DNA of 64,000 bases from Ancylobacter radicis (GTDB taxonomy: Bacteria; Pseudomonadota; Alphaproteobacteria; Rhizobiales; Xanthobacteraceae). The DNA is taken from NCBI RefSeq assembly GCF_018449475.1, contig NZ_JAHCQH010000014.1, positions 518,704 to 582,703 of the forward strand, given 5' to 3'. Below are positions 1-8,124 of the stretch, piece after piece (position 1 is the first letter of the stretch; the number at the start of each line of letters is the position of its first letter). Position numbers and translations under genes: made by a program. Below the pieces are notes generated by a model. That model made no database searches, was not told the DNA's origin, and was given only the letters and a program-made list of their open reading frames with translations.

Positions 1-825
1 CGACGGAACCCCGCTGAAAATGGAGATGACCGGGCCCACCGCCATGACCAGCCCGACCTGCGGCGCCGTCAGGCCCAGACCGGCGCCAAGATAGAACGGG
101 CCGACCACCAGCGTCGTCATCATGACGGCGGCGACCAGAAGGTTGACGAGCAGAGTGGGCACGAGGCGCCGGTCCATGACCGAGCGCAACGTGGGGGAAG
201 ACGAGGTTGACCTTCCGGGCGCCCCCGGCAGCAGGAGGACGGCCAGCGCGAAGGCGACCGCCGCCAGCGGCACCTGCACCCAGAAGACGCTGCGCCAGCC
301 CGCCATCGGAATCAGCACCCCGCCCAGCGCCGGGCCGAGCGCCATGCCCAGCGCCGACACCGTGCCGAGCAGGCCCATGGCCCGGCCGACACGGGCCTCG
401 CCCGCCGTCTGGCGCATCATGGCCATGGAGAGCGTCATCAGAAAGGCCGCGCCGATGCCTTGCAAGGCCCGCGCAGCGATCAGCAGCCCGAGGCTCGGCG
501 CCAGCGCGCAGAGCAGGGAGGCGACGGCGAACAGGGCAAGACCCGCCACCAGCATGGGCTTCAGCCCGTGACGGTCGCCGAGCCGCCCCGCGATCACCAC
601 CGTCACCGTCAGCGCCACGAGATAGGCGACCACCACCGCCTGCACATGGGCGAACGGGGCCGGGAAGGCCTCGGCCAGTGCCGGCAGGGCGATATTGGCG
701 ATGCCGATGCCGAGCGAGCCCAGCAGCATCGCCAGGGCCAGCGTGGCCGTGACCCCGGCCGGCGCACCGCCGGCCTCCCGCACATCCGCCTGTCGTACAT
801 CCGCCGGCTGCAAATCCTGCTGCAT
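1..825 (-). CDS. MFS drug-type transporter, C-terminus cut by window edge
   Basis: About 275 N-terminal residues are visible, translated from an ATG at 825 leftwards; the rest lies outside the window. The protein begins with a short polar stretch (MQQDLQPADV), then hydrophobic helices typical of the major facilitator superfamily. The loop GRLGDRHGLKPML matches MFS motif A after the second helix, and the run ALGPALGGVLIP matches motif C of proton-coupled antiporters, pointing to drug or metabolite efflux (DHA type). It is divergent from the merR-type gene at 895, with a SoxR-box-like dyad in the 69-bp gap, so control by that regulator is likely. The substrate cannot be deduced. Confidence 0.85.
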   Translation of the reverse strand, partial: MQQDLQPADVRQADVREAGGAPAGVTATLALAMLLGSLGIGIANIALPALAEAFPAPFAHVQAVVVAYLVALTVTVVIAGRLGDRHGLKPMLVAGLALFAVASLLCALAPSLGLLIAARALQGIGAAFLMTLSMAMMRQTAGEARVGRAMGLLGTVSALGMALGPALGGVLIPMAGWRSVFWVQVPLAAVAFALAVLLLPGAPGRSTSSSPTLRSVMDRRLVPTLLVNLLVAAVMMTTLVVGPFYLGAGLGLTAPQVGLVMAVGPVISIFSGVPS

Positions 826-870
826 CACCCTCGCCCCTTGTCACAACTTTGGTTCGCGCGCAGGCTGCCA

Positions 871-892
871 CTTCAAGTCGAGTTGAGGTCAA
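871..892 (-). promoter_or_regulatory. SoxR/MerR-type operator inside the MFS promoter
   Basis: On the plus strand CTTCAAGT (871-878), CG, AGTTGAGG (881-888) form an imperfect dyad of the kind bound by SoxR-like MerR proteins. Read leftwards, a -35 element TTGACC (892-887) runs directly into the dyad, as in the E. coli soxS promoter. A 19-bp spacer would put the -10 hexamer at CAGCCT, a weak match, which fits an activator-dependent promoter. The dyad is seen; its use is inference. Confidence 0.55.
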
Positions 893-894
893 GC

Positions 895-1338
895 ATGAAG
901 TTTCTGGATATCGGGGAGGTCGCCGAGCGGAGCGGAATAAAGCCCTCGGCGCTGCGCTATTACGAGGAGGCCGGGCTGATTTCCTCGGTCGCCCGGCACG
1001 GCCTGCGCCGGCAGTTCCCGCCGGAGGTGCTGGTCCAGCTCAAGCTCATCGCCATGGGCAAGGCCGCCGGCTTCTCGCTCGACCAGATCGCCGGCATGTT
1101 CGGCGCGAACGGGGAGCCGAACCTGCCGCGCGATGCGCTCCACGCGCAGGCCGACACGATCGACCAGAGGATCCGAGAGCTGACGGCCCTGCGCGACACG
1201 CTGCGCCACGTCGCCGACTGCCCGGCCCCCTCGCACATGGAGTGCTCGACCTTTCGCCGGCTGCTCGAGGTCGCCGGCACGCGCGGGAGAAGCCGGGCGA
1301 CCGGCAACCGGCCGAAAGGGGGGCGACGGCCTCTGTGA
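895..1338 (+). CDS. MerR-family transcriptional regulator (SoxR-like)
   Basis: A 147-residue MerR protein. The N-terminus carries the winged-helix pattern (IGEVAERSGIKPSALRYYEEAGLI, residues 6-29), followed by a long dimerisation helix (about 78-106). The C-terminal region holds two cysteines, Cys109 and Cys117, in ADCPAPSHMECSTF; this is a CX7C arrangement, unlike the four-Cys [2Fe-2S] loop of enterobacterial SoxR. Cysteines at this place in MerR proteins usually bind metal or sense redox state, so thiol or metal sensing is the inference. The start ATG at 895 is chosen because an upstream extension would run through the operator. It probably activates the divergent MFS gene and may repress itself. 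Confidence 0.85.
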   Translation: MKFLDIGEVAERSGIKPSALRYYEEAGLISSVARHGLRRQFPPEVLVQLKLIAMGKAAGFSLDQIAGMFGANGEPNLPRDALHAQADTIDQRIRELTALRDTLRHVADCPAPSHMECSTFRRLLEVAGTRGRSRATGNRPKGGRRPL

Positions 1339-1537
1339 CGGGCCGAGTCAGGCGACGGCGACAGGCCCTCTGGCGGGCTCCCGAGCGGTCCCCCGGCCGC
1401 CGCGTGGCCTCACACGACGCGGATGCGCCTCACTGGCCTGATCGTCCACCTCACTGCACTGACACTCCGGTCATCCGGCTGTCCGCGAAGCTGTGCCGTG
1501 GCGCCCGGCGCGGCGGCGTGCTAGGCCCCTTCCCGCC

Positions 1538-2020
1538 ATGCCTGCACCCATCCTCAGCATCGTCGACGCCGCCCCTCTCCTGCCCCCGCGCGGTGGGCTG
1601 ATCGGGCTCGATCTCGGCACCAAGACCATCGGCGTCGCCTCGTCCGACCCCGACCGACGCCTCGCGGCGGGGGTGGAAACCATTGCCCGCAAACAGTTTA
1701 CGCCGGATGCGCAGCGAATTCTCTCGCTCGCCAGCGCCCGCCACGCCGCCGGTTTCGTGCTTGGCCTGCCGGTCAACATGGACGGTTCGGAAGGCCCGCG
1801 CGCCCAGTCCAGCCGCGCCTTCGCCCGCAATCTGGCCAAGCTCACCGAGCTGCCCATCGTGCTGTGGGACGAGCGCCTGTCCACCGCCGCCGTGGAGCGC
1901 GACATGCTCGCCATGGATATGAGCCGCGCCCGCCGCGCCGAAGTGGTGGACCAGCAAGCCGCCACCTTCATCCTCCAGGGGGCGCTCGACCGGCTGCGCT
2001 TCCTCGCCGAAAACGACTGA
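1538..2020 (+). CDS. ruvX: RuvX/YqgF, putative pre-16S rRNA nuclease
   Basis: A 160-residue RNase H-fold protein of the YqgF family, implicated in maturing the 5' end of 16S rRNA. The family marks are present: LIGLDLGTKTIGVASSD with the first catalytic Asp, FVLGLPVNMDGSEGPRA, the WDERLST block with the catalytic Glu, and the C-terminal VDQQAATFILQGAL with the last Asp. An upstream in-frame ATG would add 15 Arg/Pro-rich residues not expected in the family, so the start at 1538 is preferred. An AEC transporter follows 17 bp downstream on the same strand and may be cotranscribed. Confidence 0.93.
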   Translation: MPAPILSIVDAAPLLPPRGGLIGLDLGTKTIGVASSDPDRRLAAGVETIARKQFTPDAQRILSLASARHAAGFVLGLPVNMDGSEGPRAQSSRAFARNLAKLTELPIVLWDERLSTAAVERDMLAMDMSRARRAEVVDQQAATFILQGALDRLRFLAEND

Positions 2021-2037
2021 TCTGACAGGTACTTGAC

Positions 2038-2970
2038 ATGGCAGTGGTGCTCGGCGCGCTCGCTCCCGTCTTCCTCATCATCGCCCTTGGCGTGGTGCTG
2101 AAGCGCGGCCTCCTGCCCGAGGCGTCGCACTGGATCGCGCTGGAGCGGCTGACCTATTTCGTGTTGTTCCCCGCCCTCCTGATCGTCTCCATCGCCCGCG
2201 CCGAGCTTGGCGAGGTGGCGGTGGCCGAGGTGGCGGGCGCGCTGCTGGGCTCGATTGCGGTGTTCGCCATCGCCCTGACGCTGGCCCGGCGCCCCCTCAG
2301 CCGCCTATTCCGCCTTACAAGTCCTTCTTATACCTCGGTTTTTCAAGGCGCGCTGCGCTGGAACACCTATATCGCGCTGGCTGTTTCCGGCTCGCTCGCG
2401 GGCTCCGCCGGCCTCGCCGTGGCGGCGGTCGGCCTCACCGTGATGATCCCGGTGCTCAACGCGATCAGCGTCATGGTGCTCGCCCGCCACGGCGAAAACG
2501 GCAGCGCCAGCAATCGCTTGCTGGTGCTTCAGCTGGTCCGCAACCCGTTCATCTGGTCCTGCGCGGCCGGCGCGCTGATCAACGCCTTTCATCTTCCGGT
2601 CCCGCTGGTGCTGATTACCTTTGCCGATGTGCTCGGCCGCGCCTCGCTGGCCCTCGGCCTGCTGGTGGTCGGCGCCGGCCTGCGTCTCGGCGACCTGCGC
2701 CGCCCGCGCGCCGCGACCTGGTTTGCCTGTGTTATCAAGCTGTTGGCCTTGCCGACCGTGGGTGTCGCGATGGGTTGGGCGCTGGGCCTGCACGAGGTCG
2801 ACCTGCTGATCGTCGCCGTGGCGACCGCCGTGCCCTCCGCCCCCAATGGCTATGTCCTCGCCCGCCAGATGGGCGGCGATGCGCCGTTGCTGGCGGAGAT
2901 CCTGACGATCCAGACCCTGCTCGCCGCCGCCACCATGCCGCTGGTGATTGGCCTTGTGGCCTATCTCTAG
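2038..2970 (+). CDS. AEC family (auxin efflux carrier-like) transporter
   Basis: A 310-residue integral membrane protein of about ten hydrophobic helices split into two halves by a polar region near the middle. The opening VVLGALAPVFLIIALGVVLKR, the pattern LERLTYFVLFPALLI and the C-terminal AVPSAPNGYVLARQMGGD are typical of bacterial AEC transporters, secondary carriers of organic acids such as malate or malonate. The substrate is not indicated by context: ruvX lies just upstream, and a convergent small secreted-protein gene lies downstream. No helix is missing and both ends are intact. Confidence 0.88.
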   Translation: MAVVLGALAPVFLIIALGVVLKRGLLPEASHWIALERLTYFVLFPALLIVSIARAELGEVAVAEVAGALLGSIAVFAIALTLARRPLSRLFRLTSPSYTSVFQGALRWNTYIALAVSGSLAGSAGLAVAAVGLTVMIPVLNAISVMVLARHGENGSASNRLLVLQLVRNPFIWSCAAGALINAFHLPVPLVLITFADVLGRASLALGLLVVGAGLRLGDLRRPRAATWFACVIKLLALPTVGVAMGWALGLHEVDLLIVAVATAVPSAPNGYVLARQMGGDAPLLAEILTIQTLLAAATMPLVIGLVAYL

Positions 2971-3035
2971 GAAATACATAGCAAAAAGGGCGACGCCGAT
3001 GCGCCGCCCCAGATCATTTTCGCCGGTCAGATAGC

Positions 3036-3437
3036 TCAGCAGCGGCCCCAATAGCCGGTGCCGCGGTGAGGATTGGTCTCAACCCAGCAGCGGCCGGGAC
3101 CGCGGCTGTAGACCGGGCGTCCATAGCCCGGCCCGCCACCATAATAGCCGGGGCCTTCGTCATAATAATACCGATTACGGTCGTTTCGGGCGGCATTGGC
3201 GATCGCCGCCCCCGCGATCACGCCCGCCGCGATGCCGACGCCGACCGCGCAGCCACGGCAGCGCACATTTTCGACCGGTACGGAAGGTGCCGTCCGGGCG
3301 GCCTCTGGCACACCGGCACCCAGCGACAGGGGGGCGGCCGAAGCCGGGAGAGTGGACAGGGCGGCCAATGCCGCCGCGAAGCCGATGGCGGCAAACTTGC
3401 CGATGCCGGCCCTGCTGTTCTCAACCGAGTGGGTCAT
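3036..3437 (-). CDS. Small secreted protein of unknown function
   Basis: A 133-residue protein. Residues about 13-36 form a signal peptide (FAAIGFAAALAALSTLPASA) with a likely cleavage after ASA. The mature part has a short Cys pair (VRCRGCAVG), a Gly/Ala-rich hydrophobic stretch (VGIAAGVIAGAAIANAA), then a Tyr/Gly/Pro-rich segment and a Trp/Cys-containing end (GRCWVETNPHRGTGYWGRC). Such proteins are common in Rhizobiales, usually unannotated, and probably lie in the periplasm or outer envelope. The start at 3437 is chosen because it puts the signal peptide near the N-terminus. It converges on the AEC gene. Confidence 0.75.
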   Translation of the reverse strand: MTHSVENSRAGIGKFAAIGFAAALAALSTLPASAAPLSLGAGVPEAARTAPSVPVENVRCRGCAVGVGIAAGVIAGAAIANAARNDRNRYYYDEGPGYYGGGPGYGRPVYSRGPGRCWVETNPHRGTGYWGRC

Positions 3438-3498
3438 CGTTCTGCTCCTTCTGCGCGTTCTGGCGCCGTGCCAGTCAACGCCGACGCGCGAATGAGGT

Positions 3499-3582
3499 TC
3501 CCGCAAGCACGCTCCTGGGCCGGGTGGCGGGGCGCGTGGAACTCGCGAAATCATTGGGAAAACGAGCTTTGGGCTTGCGGGA
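3499..3582 (+). repeat. 10-bp inverted repeat in the pyrB leader region
   Basis: TCCCGCAAGC (3499-3508) and GCTTGCGGGA (3573-3582) are exact inverted repeats separated by 64 nt, ending 33 nt before the pyrB ATG. They could pair as a long-range stem in a pyrB leader RNA or be two copies of one protein site in opposite orientation. No terminator-like T-run follows. Confidence 0.5.
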
Positions 3583-3615
3583 GGGCCCCTCTGCGTCTAT
3601 CCAGCCGACTTCGAT

Positions 3616-4569
3616 ATGACATCGAACCCGACTGCCAGTTTTACCCTCGCCCGCCGGCACCTTCTCGGCATCGAAGGGCTGTCCCCTGACGAGATCGTCG
3701 GGCTTCTCGACCTCGCCGAAGAGTTCGTGCTCCTCAACCGTCAGGTGGAGAAGAAGCGGGCGACGCTGCGCGGGCGAACCCAGATCAACCTGTTCTTCGA
3801 GGCCTCGACGCGGACCCAGTCCTCCTTCGAGATCGCCGGCAAGCGCCTCGGCGCCGATGTGATGAACATGTCGGTCGGCAACTCCTCGGTGAAGAAGGGC
3901 GAGACGCTCATCGACACCGCGGCAACGCTGAACGCGATGCACCCGGATGTCCTCATCGTCCGCCACAGCGCCTCCGGCGCCGCCGAACTCCTCGCCCGCA
4001 AGGTCGACTGCGCCGTGGTGAATGCCGGCGACGGTGCCCATGAGCACCCCACTCAGGCGCTGCTCGATGCTCTCACCATCCGCCGCAACAAAGGCCGCAT
4101 CCAGGGCCTGACGGTGGCCATCTGTGGCGACATCATCCATTCGCGCGTCGCCCGCTCCAACATCCTGCTGCTGCACGCGCTGGGCGCGCAGGTGCGGGTC
4201 ATCGCCCCGCCGACCCTGCTGCCGAAGGATATCGAGCGTTTCGGCGTCGAGGTTCACGGCGACATGAAGCGCGGTCTCGCGGATGTCGACATCGTCATGA
4301 TGCTACGCCTCCAGCGCGAGCGCATGAATGGCTCCTATGTGCCTTCAGTGAAAGAGTATTTCCATTTCTGGGGGCTCGACGAGGCGAAGCTGCGCTTTGC
4401 CCGGCCGGACGCCCTGGTGATGCATCCGGGTCCCATGAATCGCGGCGTCGAGATCGACTCGGCGGTTGCCGATGGTCCCCAGTCCCTCATCCGCGAGCAG
4501 GTCGAGATGGGCGTCGCCGTCCGCATGGCCGTGCTGGACGCGCTGTCGCGGAACCTGCCCAATGCGTGA
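3616..4569 (+). CDS. pyrB: Aspartate carbamoyltransferase catalytic subunit
   Basis: A 317-residue enzyme that condenses carbamoyl phosphate with L-aspartate in the second step of pyrimidine synthesis. The carbamoyl-phosphate loop [12 protein letters not shown] (residues 61-72) is intact, as are [11 protein letters not shown], the aspartate-domain segment [12 protein letters not shown] and MHPGPMNRG near the C-terminus. No regulatory pyrI gene follows. Instead the stop overlaps the start of a dihydroorotase homologue by 8 bp, the arrangement known in Pseudomonas, where the second protein is a non-catalytic partner of the transcarbamoylase. The leader contains an inverted repeat at 3499-3582. 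Confidence 0.97.
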   Translation: MTSNPTASFTLARRHLLGIEGLSPDEIVGLLDLAEEFVLLNRQVEKKRATLRGRTQINLFFEASTRTQSSFEIAGKRLGADVMNMSVGNSSVKKGETLIDTAATLNAMHPDVLIVRHSASGAAELLARKVDCAVVNAGDGAHEHPTQALLDALTIRRNKGRIQGLTVAICGDIIHSRVARSNILLLHALGAQVRVIAPPTLLPKDIERFGVEVHGDMKRGLADVDIVMMLRLQRERMNGSYVPSVKEYFHFWGLDEAKLRFARPDALVMHPGPMNRGVEIDSAVADGPQSLIREQVEMGVAVRMAVLDALSRNLPNA

Positions 4570-5860
4570 GCCCCGCCCCACCCTTCTCGCCAATGCGCGT
4601 GTGCTCGACCCCTCGAGCGACATGGACGGTCATGGCGACCTGCTGATCGCCGATGGCGTCATCAAGGACTTCGCCGCGAACCTGAAGTCGGCCGGCCTGC
4701 CGGAGGGCACGGAGATCGTCGACTGCCGTGGCCTCATCGCCGTGCCGGGCCTCGTCGACATGCGCGCCTTCATCGGGGAGCCCGGTGCCGAGCACCGCGA
4801 GACGCTGGCCTCGGCCAGTCAGGCGGCGGCGGCGGGTGGCGTGACCACCATCATCTGCCAGCCCGAGACCGACCCGATCATCGACGAGCCGGCCATCGTC
4901 GACTTCGTGATGCGCCGCGCGCGCGACACCGCCATCGTCAACGTCCATCCCATGGCGGCGCTGACAAAGCGGCTGGAAGGCCGCGAGATGACGGAGATCG
5001 GCCTGCTGCGCGCGGCCGGCGCGGTGGCCTTCACCGATGGCACCCATTCGGTCGGCTCCGCGCAGGTGCTGCGCCGCGCGCTCACCTATGGGCGCGATTT
5101 CGATGCGCTGATCGTCCACCATACCGAGGACAAGTCGCTGGCCGGCGAGGGTGTGATGAATGAGGGCGAACTGGCCTCGCGCCTCGGTCTCGCCGGCATA
5201 CCCAAGGCGGCGGAAGCCATCATGTTCGAACGCGACGTGCGGCTCGCGGCCATTACGCGCGGGAGGTATCATGCAGCCTCGCTCACCTGCGCCGAATCGC
5301 TGGACGTGCTGCGCCGCGCCAAGGAGGCCGGACTGAGCGTGACCGCTTCGGCCTCGATCAACCACCTGACGCTCAACGAGCGCGACGTAGTCGGCTACCG
5401 GACCTTCTTCAAGCTGACCCCGCCGCTGCGCGCCGAGGATGACCGGCTCGCGCTGGTGCAGGCGGTGGCGGACGGTCTCATCGACGTCATCGTGTCGGAT
5501 CACGATCCGCAGGACGTCGACGTGAAGCGCCTGCCCTTCTCCGAAGCCGCCTTCGGCGCCATCGGGTTGGAAACCATGCTCGCGGCGGGTTTGCGCCTCG
5601 TGAACGATGGCAGCCTGTCGCTGATGGCGCTCATCCGCGCCATGTCGACTCGGCCGGCGGAACTGCTTGGCCTGCCGGCCGGCACGCTCCGCCTCGGCCA
5701 GCCGGCCGATATCGCGCTCATCGCCCCGGACGAGGCCTGGATCCTCGATGCGGCGAACCTCAAATCGCGCTGCCGCAACACGCCGTTTGACGAAGCGCAG
5801 TTCGAGGGACGGGTGGTGCGCACGCTGGTGGCCGGCCGTACTGTCTACGAATATGTCTGA
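4562..5860 (+). CDS. Dihydroorotase-like protein, probably non-catalytic (PyrC'/PyrX)
   Basis: A 432-residue amidohydrolase-fold protein related to class I dihydroorotase. Active enzymes have an HxH zinc pair in DxHxHLREPG; here the block reads [11 protein letters not shown], so both histidines are replaced (by Arg and Phe). The later HAED is HTED, the region that usually carries a histidine pair reads SINHLTL, and the DHAPH block is SDHDPQ. Loss of the first two ligands makes dihydroorotase activity unlikely. By analogy with Pseudomonas PyrC', it probably forms a complex with the overlapping PyrB. Its start overlaps pyrB by 8 bp, suggesting translational coupling. I recall the same residues in Bradyrhizobium relatives, so the loss is probably ancient; a true dihydroorotase should be encoded elsewhere. 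Confidence 0.85.
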   Translation: MREPRPTLLANARVLDPSSDMDGHGDLLIADGVIKDFAANLKSAGLPEGTEIVDCRGLIAVPGLVDMRAFIGEPGAEHRETLASASQAAAAGGVTTIICQPETDPIIDEPAIVDFVMRRARDTAIVNVHPMAALTKRLEGREMTEIGLLRAAGAVAFTDGTHSVGSAQVLRRALTYGRDFDALIVHHTEDKSLAGEGVMNEGELASRLGLAGIPKAAEAIMFERDVRLAAITRGRYHAASLTCAESLDVLRRAKEAGLSVTASASINHLTLNERDVVGYRTFFKLTPPLRAEDDRLALVQAVADGLIDVIVSDHDPQDVDVKRLPFSEAAFGAIGLETMLAAGLRLVNDGSLSLMALIRAMSTRPAELLGLPAGTLRLGQPADIALIAPDEAWILDAANLKSRCRNTPFDEAQFEGRVVRTLVAGRTVYEYV

Positions 5861-5911
5861 TCGCGACGGTGCCGAGTTTTATTTCGGCGCAGAGCCTTTA
5901 AGGTCTCCGGC

Positions 5912-6517
5912 ATGATCTGGTCGCTTCCCACACTGTCGAGCGTCGCCGGCCTGCTTCTCGGCTATCTGCTCGGCTCCATTCCGTTCGGCCTCATCCTCAC
6001 CCGGATGGCCGGGACGCAGGATATTCGCAGCATCGGTTCGGGCAATATTGGCGCGACCAATGTGCTGCGCACAGGGCGTAAGGGGCTCGCCGCGGCAACG
6101 CTGCTGGGCGACGCGCTCAAGGGTACGCTCGCCGTGCTGCTGGCCAGCCAGCTCATTGGACCGGAGGCCGCGCTGCCGGCGGCGCTGGGCGCGTTTCTCG
6201 GCCATCTCTTTCCGGTCTGGCTGGGCTTCAAGGGTGGCAAGGGCGTCGCGACCTTTCTCGGCGTGACGCTGGCGCTCGCCTGGCAGGCGGCGCTCGTCTT
6301 CGCCGTCGCCTGGCTCGCCGTCGCCTTCATCAGCCGTTACTCGTCGCTGGCGGCGCTGGTTGCCAGCCTGCTGACGGCGCTTGCCGCCTTCATCATCGCG
6401 CCGCCGCCGACCGGCCTGCTGCTGGCGATCCTGGCGGCGCTGCTCTGGTTCATGCACCGGACTAACATTTCCCGGCTTCTGACCGGCACCGAAGGCAAGA
6501 TCGGCAAGAAGGGATAA
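5912..6517 (+). CDS. plsY: Glycerol-3-phosphate acyltransferase PlsY
   Basis: A 201-residue inner-membrane enzyme that transfers an acyl group from acyl-phosphate to glycerol-3-phosphate, the first acylation step in phospholipid synthesis. Three conserved cytoplasmic loops are visible: the [13 protein letters not shown] opening, [16 protein letters not shown] (glycerol-phosphate loop) and [13 protein letters not shown]. Several transmembrane helices lie between them. It follows the dihydroorotase homologue by about 50 bp and its stop is 3 bp before the TTG start of dprA, so the two are very likely cotranscribed. The C-terminus is short and basic (KIGKKG), as usual. Confidence 0.95.
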   Translation: MIWSLPTLSSVAGLLLGYLLGSIPFGLILTRMAGTQDIRSIGSGNIGATNVLRTGRKGLAAATLLGDALKGTLAVLLASQLIGPEAALPAALGAFLGHLFPVWLGFKGGKGVATFLGVTLALAWQAALVFAVAWLAVAFISRYSSLAALVASLLTALAAFIIAPPPTGLLLAILAALLWFMHRTNISRLLTGTEGKIGKKG

Positions 6518-6520
6518 AGC

Positions 6521-7639
6521 TTGGCACCACGCGGCGTTCGTCTCGATCCTGACCAGCGCCGCGACTGGCTCCGCCTGATCCGGACGGAGAATGTCGGGCC
6601 CCGCACCTTCCGCAACCTCATCAACCGCTATGGCGGCGCGGCTGCCGCGCTGGAGGCGCTGCCGGGCCTGGCGCGCCGGGGCGGTGGGCTTATTCCGCCA
6701 CGCATACCGACCATCGCCGAAGTCGAAGCGGAAATGCGTGCGCTGGATCGCCTGGGTGGCCAGTTGATCGCGCTAGGCGAGCCGGACTATCCCGCCCTGC
6801 TGCGCGAGATCGACGATGCGCCTCCGCTCATCAGCGTGATCGGTCGGGCCGAGTTGCTGAATCGCCCCTGTGTCGCTGTGGTCGGCTCCCGCAATGCCTC
6901 GGGTGTCGGCCGCACCATGACCGCGCGCATCGCCCGCGGCGTCGGGGAAGCCGGCTGGGTGATTGTCTCGGGCCTTGCTCGCGGGATCGACGCCGTGGCG
7001 CATGAAGCCAGCCTCGGCTCGGGCACAGTGGCTGTGCTGGCCGGCGGGCTCGACCGACCCTATCCGAAGGAAAATGAGGAACTGATGCGTCGCGTCGCGG
7101 ATCAGGGGACCGTCATCACGGAAATGCCCATGGGGTGGGAGCCGCGCGCCCGCGACTTTCCCCGCCGCAACCGCCTCGTCTCCGGCCTGTCATGCGGTGT
7201 TGTGGTCGTGGAAGCGGCGGAGCGGTCCGGCTCGCTTATCACGGCGCGGCTGGCCGCCGAACAAGGGCGGGAGGTCTTTTCCGTGCCCGGCTCGCCCATG
7301 GATCCGCGCGCCGGCGGGACCAACGCGCTGATCAAGCAGGGCGCCATGCTAGTCACCAGCGCGGCCGACGTGCTGGAGGGTCTTGTCGCTCTGCGGCACC
7401 GCCCGCCGCCCCTTCAGGCGGAAGAAGGAACCGATGCCGGCTTCGATGCCCCCGATCCGAGCGATGACGCGCGCGGCCGCATCCTCGGCCTGCTCGGGCC
7501 CGCGCCTCTGCCGGTGGATGACCTGGTCGCCTTGTCCGGCCTGTCCGCCGGTGAGGTGCAGATATTGCTCCTCGAACTGGAGCTCGCGGGCCGGCTGGAA
7601 CGCCATGGCGGCGGCCGGGTCTCGCTCTCGCAGTATTAG
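6521..7639 (+). CDS. dprA: DNA-processing protein DprA
   Basis: A 372-residue protein that binds incoming single-stranded DNA and loads RecA during natural transformation. It starts with a TTG codon at 6521, 4 nt past the plsY stop; no ATG or GTG gives a full N-terminus. An N-terminal helix-hairpin-helix-like part (about 10-70) precedes the Rossmann-like domain with [54 protein letters not shown] and the [12 protein letters not shown] block. A winged-helix (DML1-like) domain covers roughly residues 310-372. The stop overlaps the stop of a convergent small gene. Confidence 0.95.
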   Translation: MAPRGVRLDPDQRRDWLRLIRTENVGPRTFRNLINRYGGAAAALEALPGLARRGGGLIPPRIPTIAEVEAEMRALDRLGGQLIALGEPDYPALLREIDDAPPLISVIGRAELLNRPCVAVVGSRNASGVGRTMTARIARGVGEAGWVIVSGLARGIDAVAHEASLGSGTVAVLAGGLDRPYPKENEELMRRVADQGTVITEMPMGWEPRARDFPRRNRLVSGLSCGVVVVEAAERSGSLITARLAAEQGREVFSVPGSPMDPRAGGTNALIKQGAMLVTSAADVLEGLVALRHRPPPLQAEEGTDAGFDAPDPSDDARGRILGLLGPAPLPVDDLVALSGLSAGEVQILLLELELAGRLERHGGGRVSLSQY

Positions 7640-7893
7640 CCGCCCGGCTCCTGATCCATAACGGCAGCGTCCGTCATTGCTTGTGAGGCGATGGCACGGG
7701 CTTCGTCGCGGGCCATCTCCAGCAGATAACGCAGCACGGCGAGTTCGCGAACCGCGGCGAGCACCGCGAGTTCGTGGGCCATCTCGGCGATGTAGTGCGC
7801 CGTGTCACGCCTCGGGCAGATGTCACGCGGGAGCTCGTTCACGAGGTGCCCTGATGATGAAATGTCAAATGGCGGGGAATGCGCGGAAGGCAT
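7636..7893 (-). CDS. Small conserved hypothetical protein
   Basis: An 85-residue protein with a helical core [20 protein letters not shown] followed by [17 protein letters not shown], like the short unannotated proteins I recall beside dprA or topA in Bradyrhizobium and relatives. Its stop TAA overlaps the dprA stop on the opposite strand. The ATG at 7893 has an AGGT 4 nt upstream; a shorter form from the internal Met38 would leave only the helical core. No membrane segment or Cys motif is present. Function unknown. Confidence 0.6.
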   Translation of the reverse strand: MPSAHSPPFDISSSGHLVNELPRDICPRRDTAHYIAEMAHELAVLAAVRELAVLRYLLEMARDEARAIASQAMTDAAVMDQEPGG

Positions 7894-7952
7894 ATTACCT
7901 GAAGTTGCGTTTAAACTGATTTACTAAATCAAAAATTGCAATCCATGGCAGA

Positions 7953-7964
7953 GCAAACGTTTGC
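7953..7964. promoter_or_regulatory. Perfect dyad GCAAACGTTTGC, LacI-family-like operator
   Basis: A perfect 12-bp palindrome with a central CG and AAACGTTT core, the form typical of LacI/GalR-family operators. It lies between the divergent small gene (start 7893) and topA (start 8125). No LacI-type regulator gene is in the window. Function is inferred from shape only. Confidence 0.4.
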
Positions 7965-7998
7965 GGGACTTTCCATGGGCGGAAGCCGCCGAAAAGGC

Positions 7999-8021
7999 CC
8001 GCTTCCCCCTTGCGGAAGCGG
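7999..8021. other. Hairpin upstream of topA
   Basis: CCGCTTCC (7999-8006) and GGAAGCGG (8014-8021) form a perfect 8-bp stem with a 7-nt loop. It is just upstream of the putative topA promoter and has no T-tract on either side, so it is not a clear terminator. Confidence 0.4.
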
Positions 8022-8051
8022 CAGCTGGTGCGGCAAGGAGGCCGGGGGCAT

Positions 8052-8080
8052 TTGACACGCCCCGGCGGCTACCCCATTTT
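8052..8080 (+). promoter_or_regulatory. Candidate sigma-70 promoter of topA
   Basis: A perfect -35 hexamer TTGACA (8052-8057) is followed after 17 bp by CATTTT (8075-8080), a weak -10 element. Transcription would begin near 8087, leaving a leader of about 38 nt before the topA ATG. Confidence 0.45.
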
Positions 8081-8124
8081 CCGGGCCGCTTTTGGGCTAG
8101 ACTACCAACGGACGTGGCGGGCTG

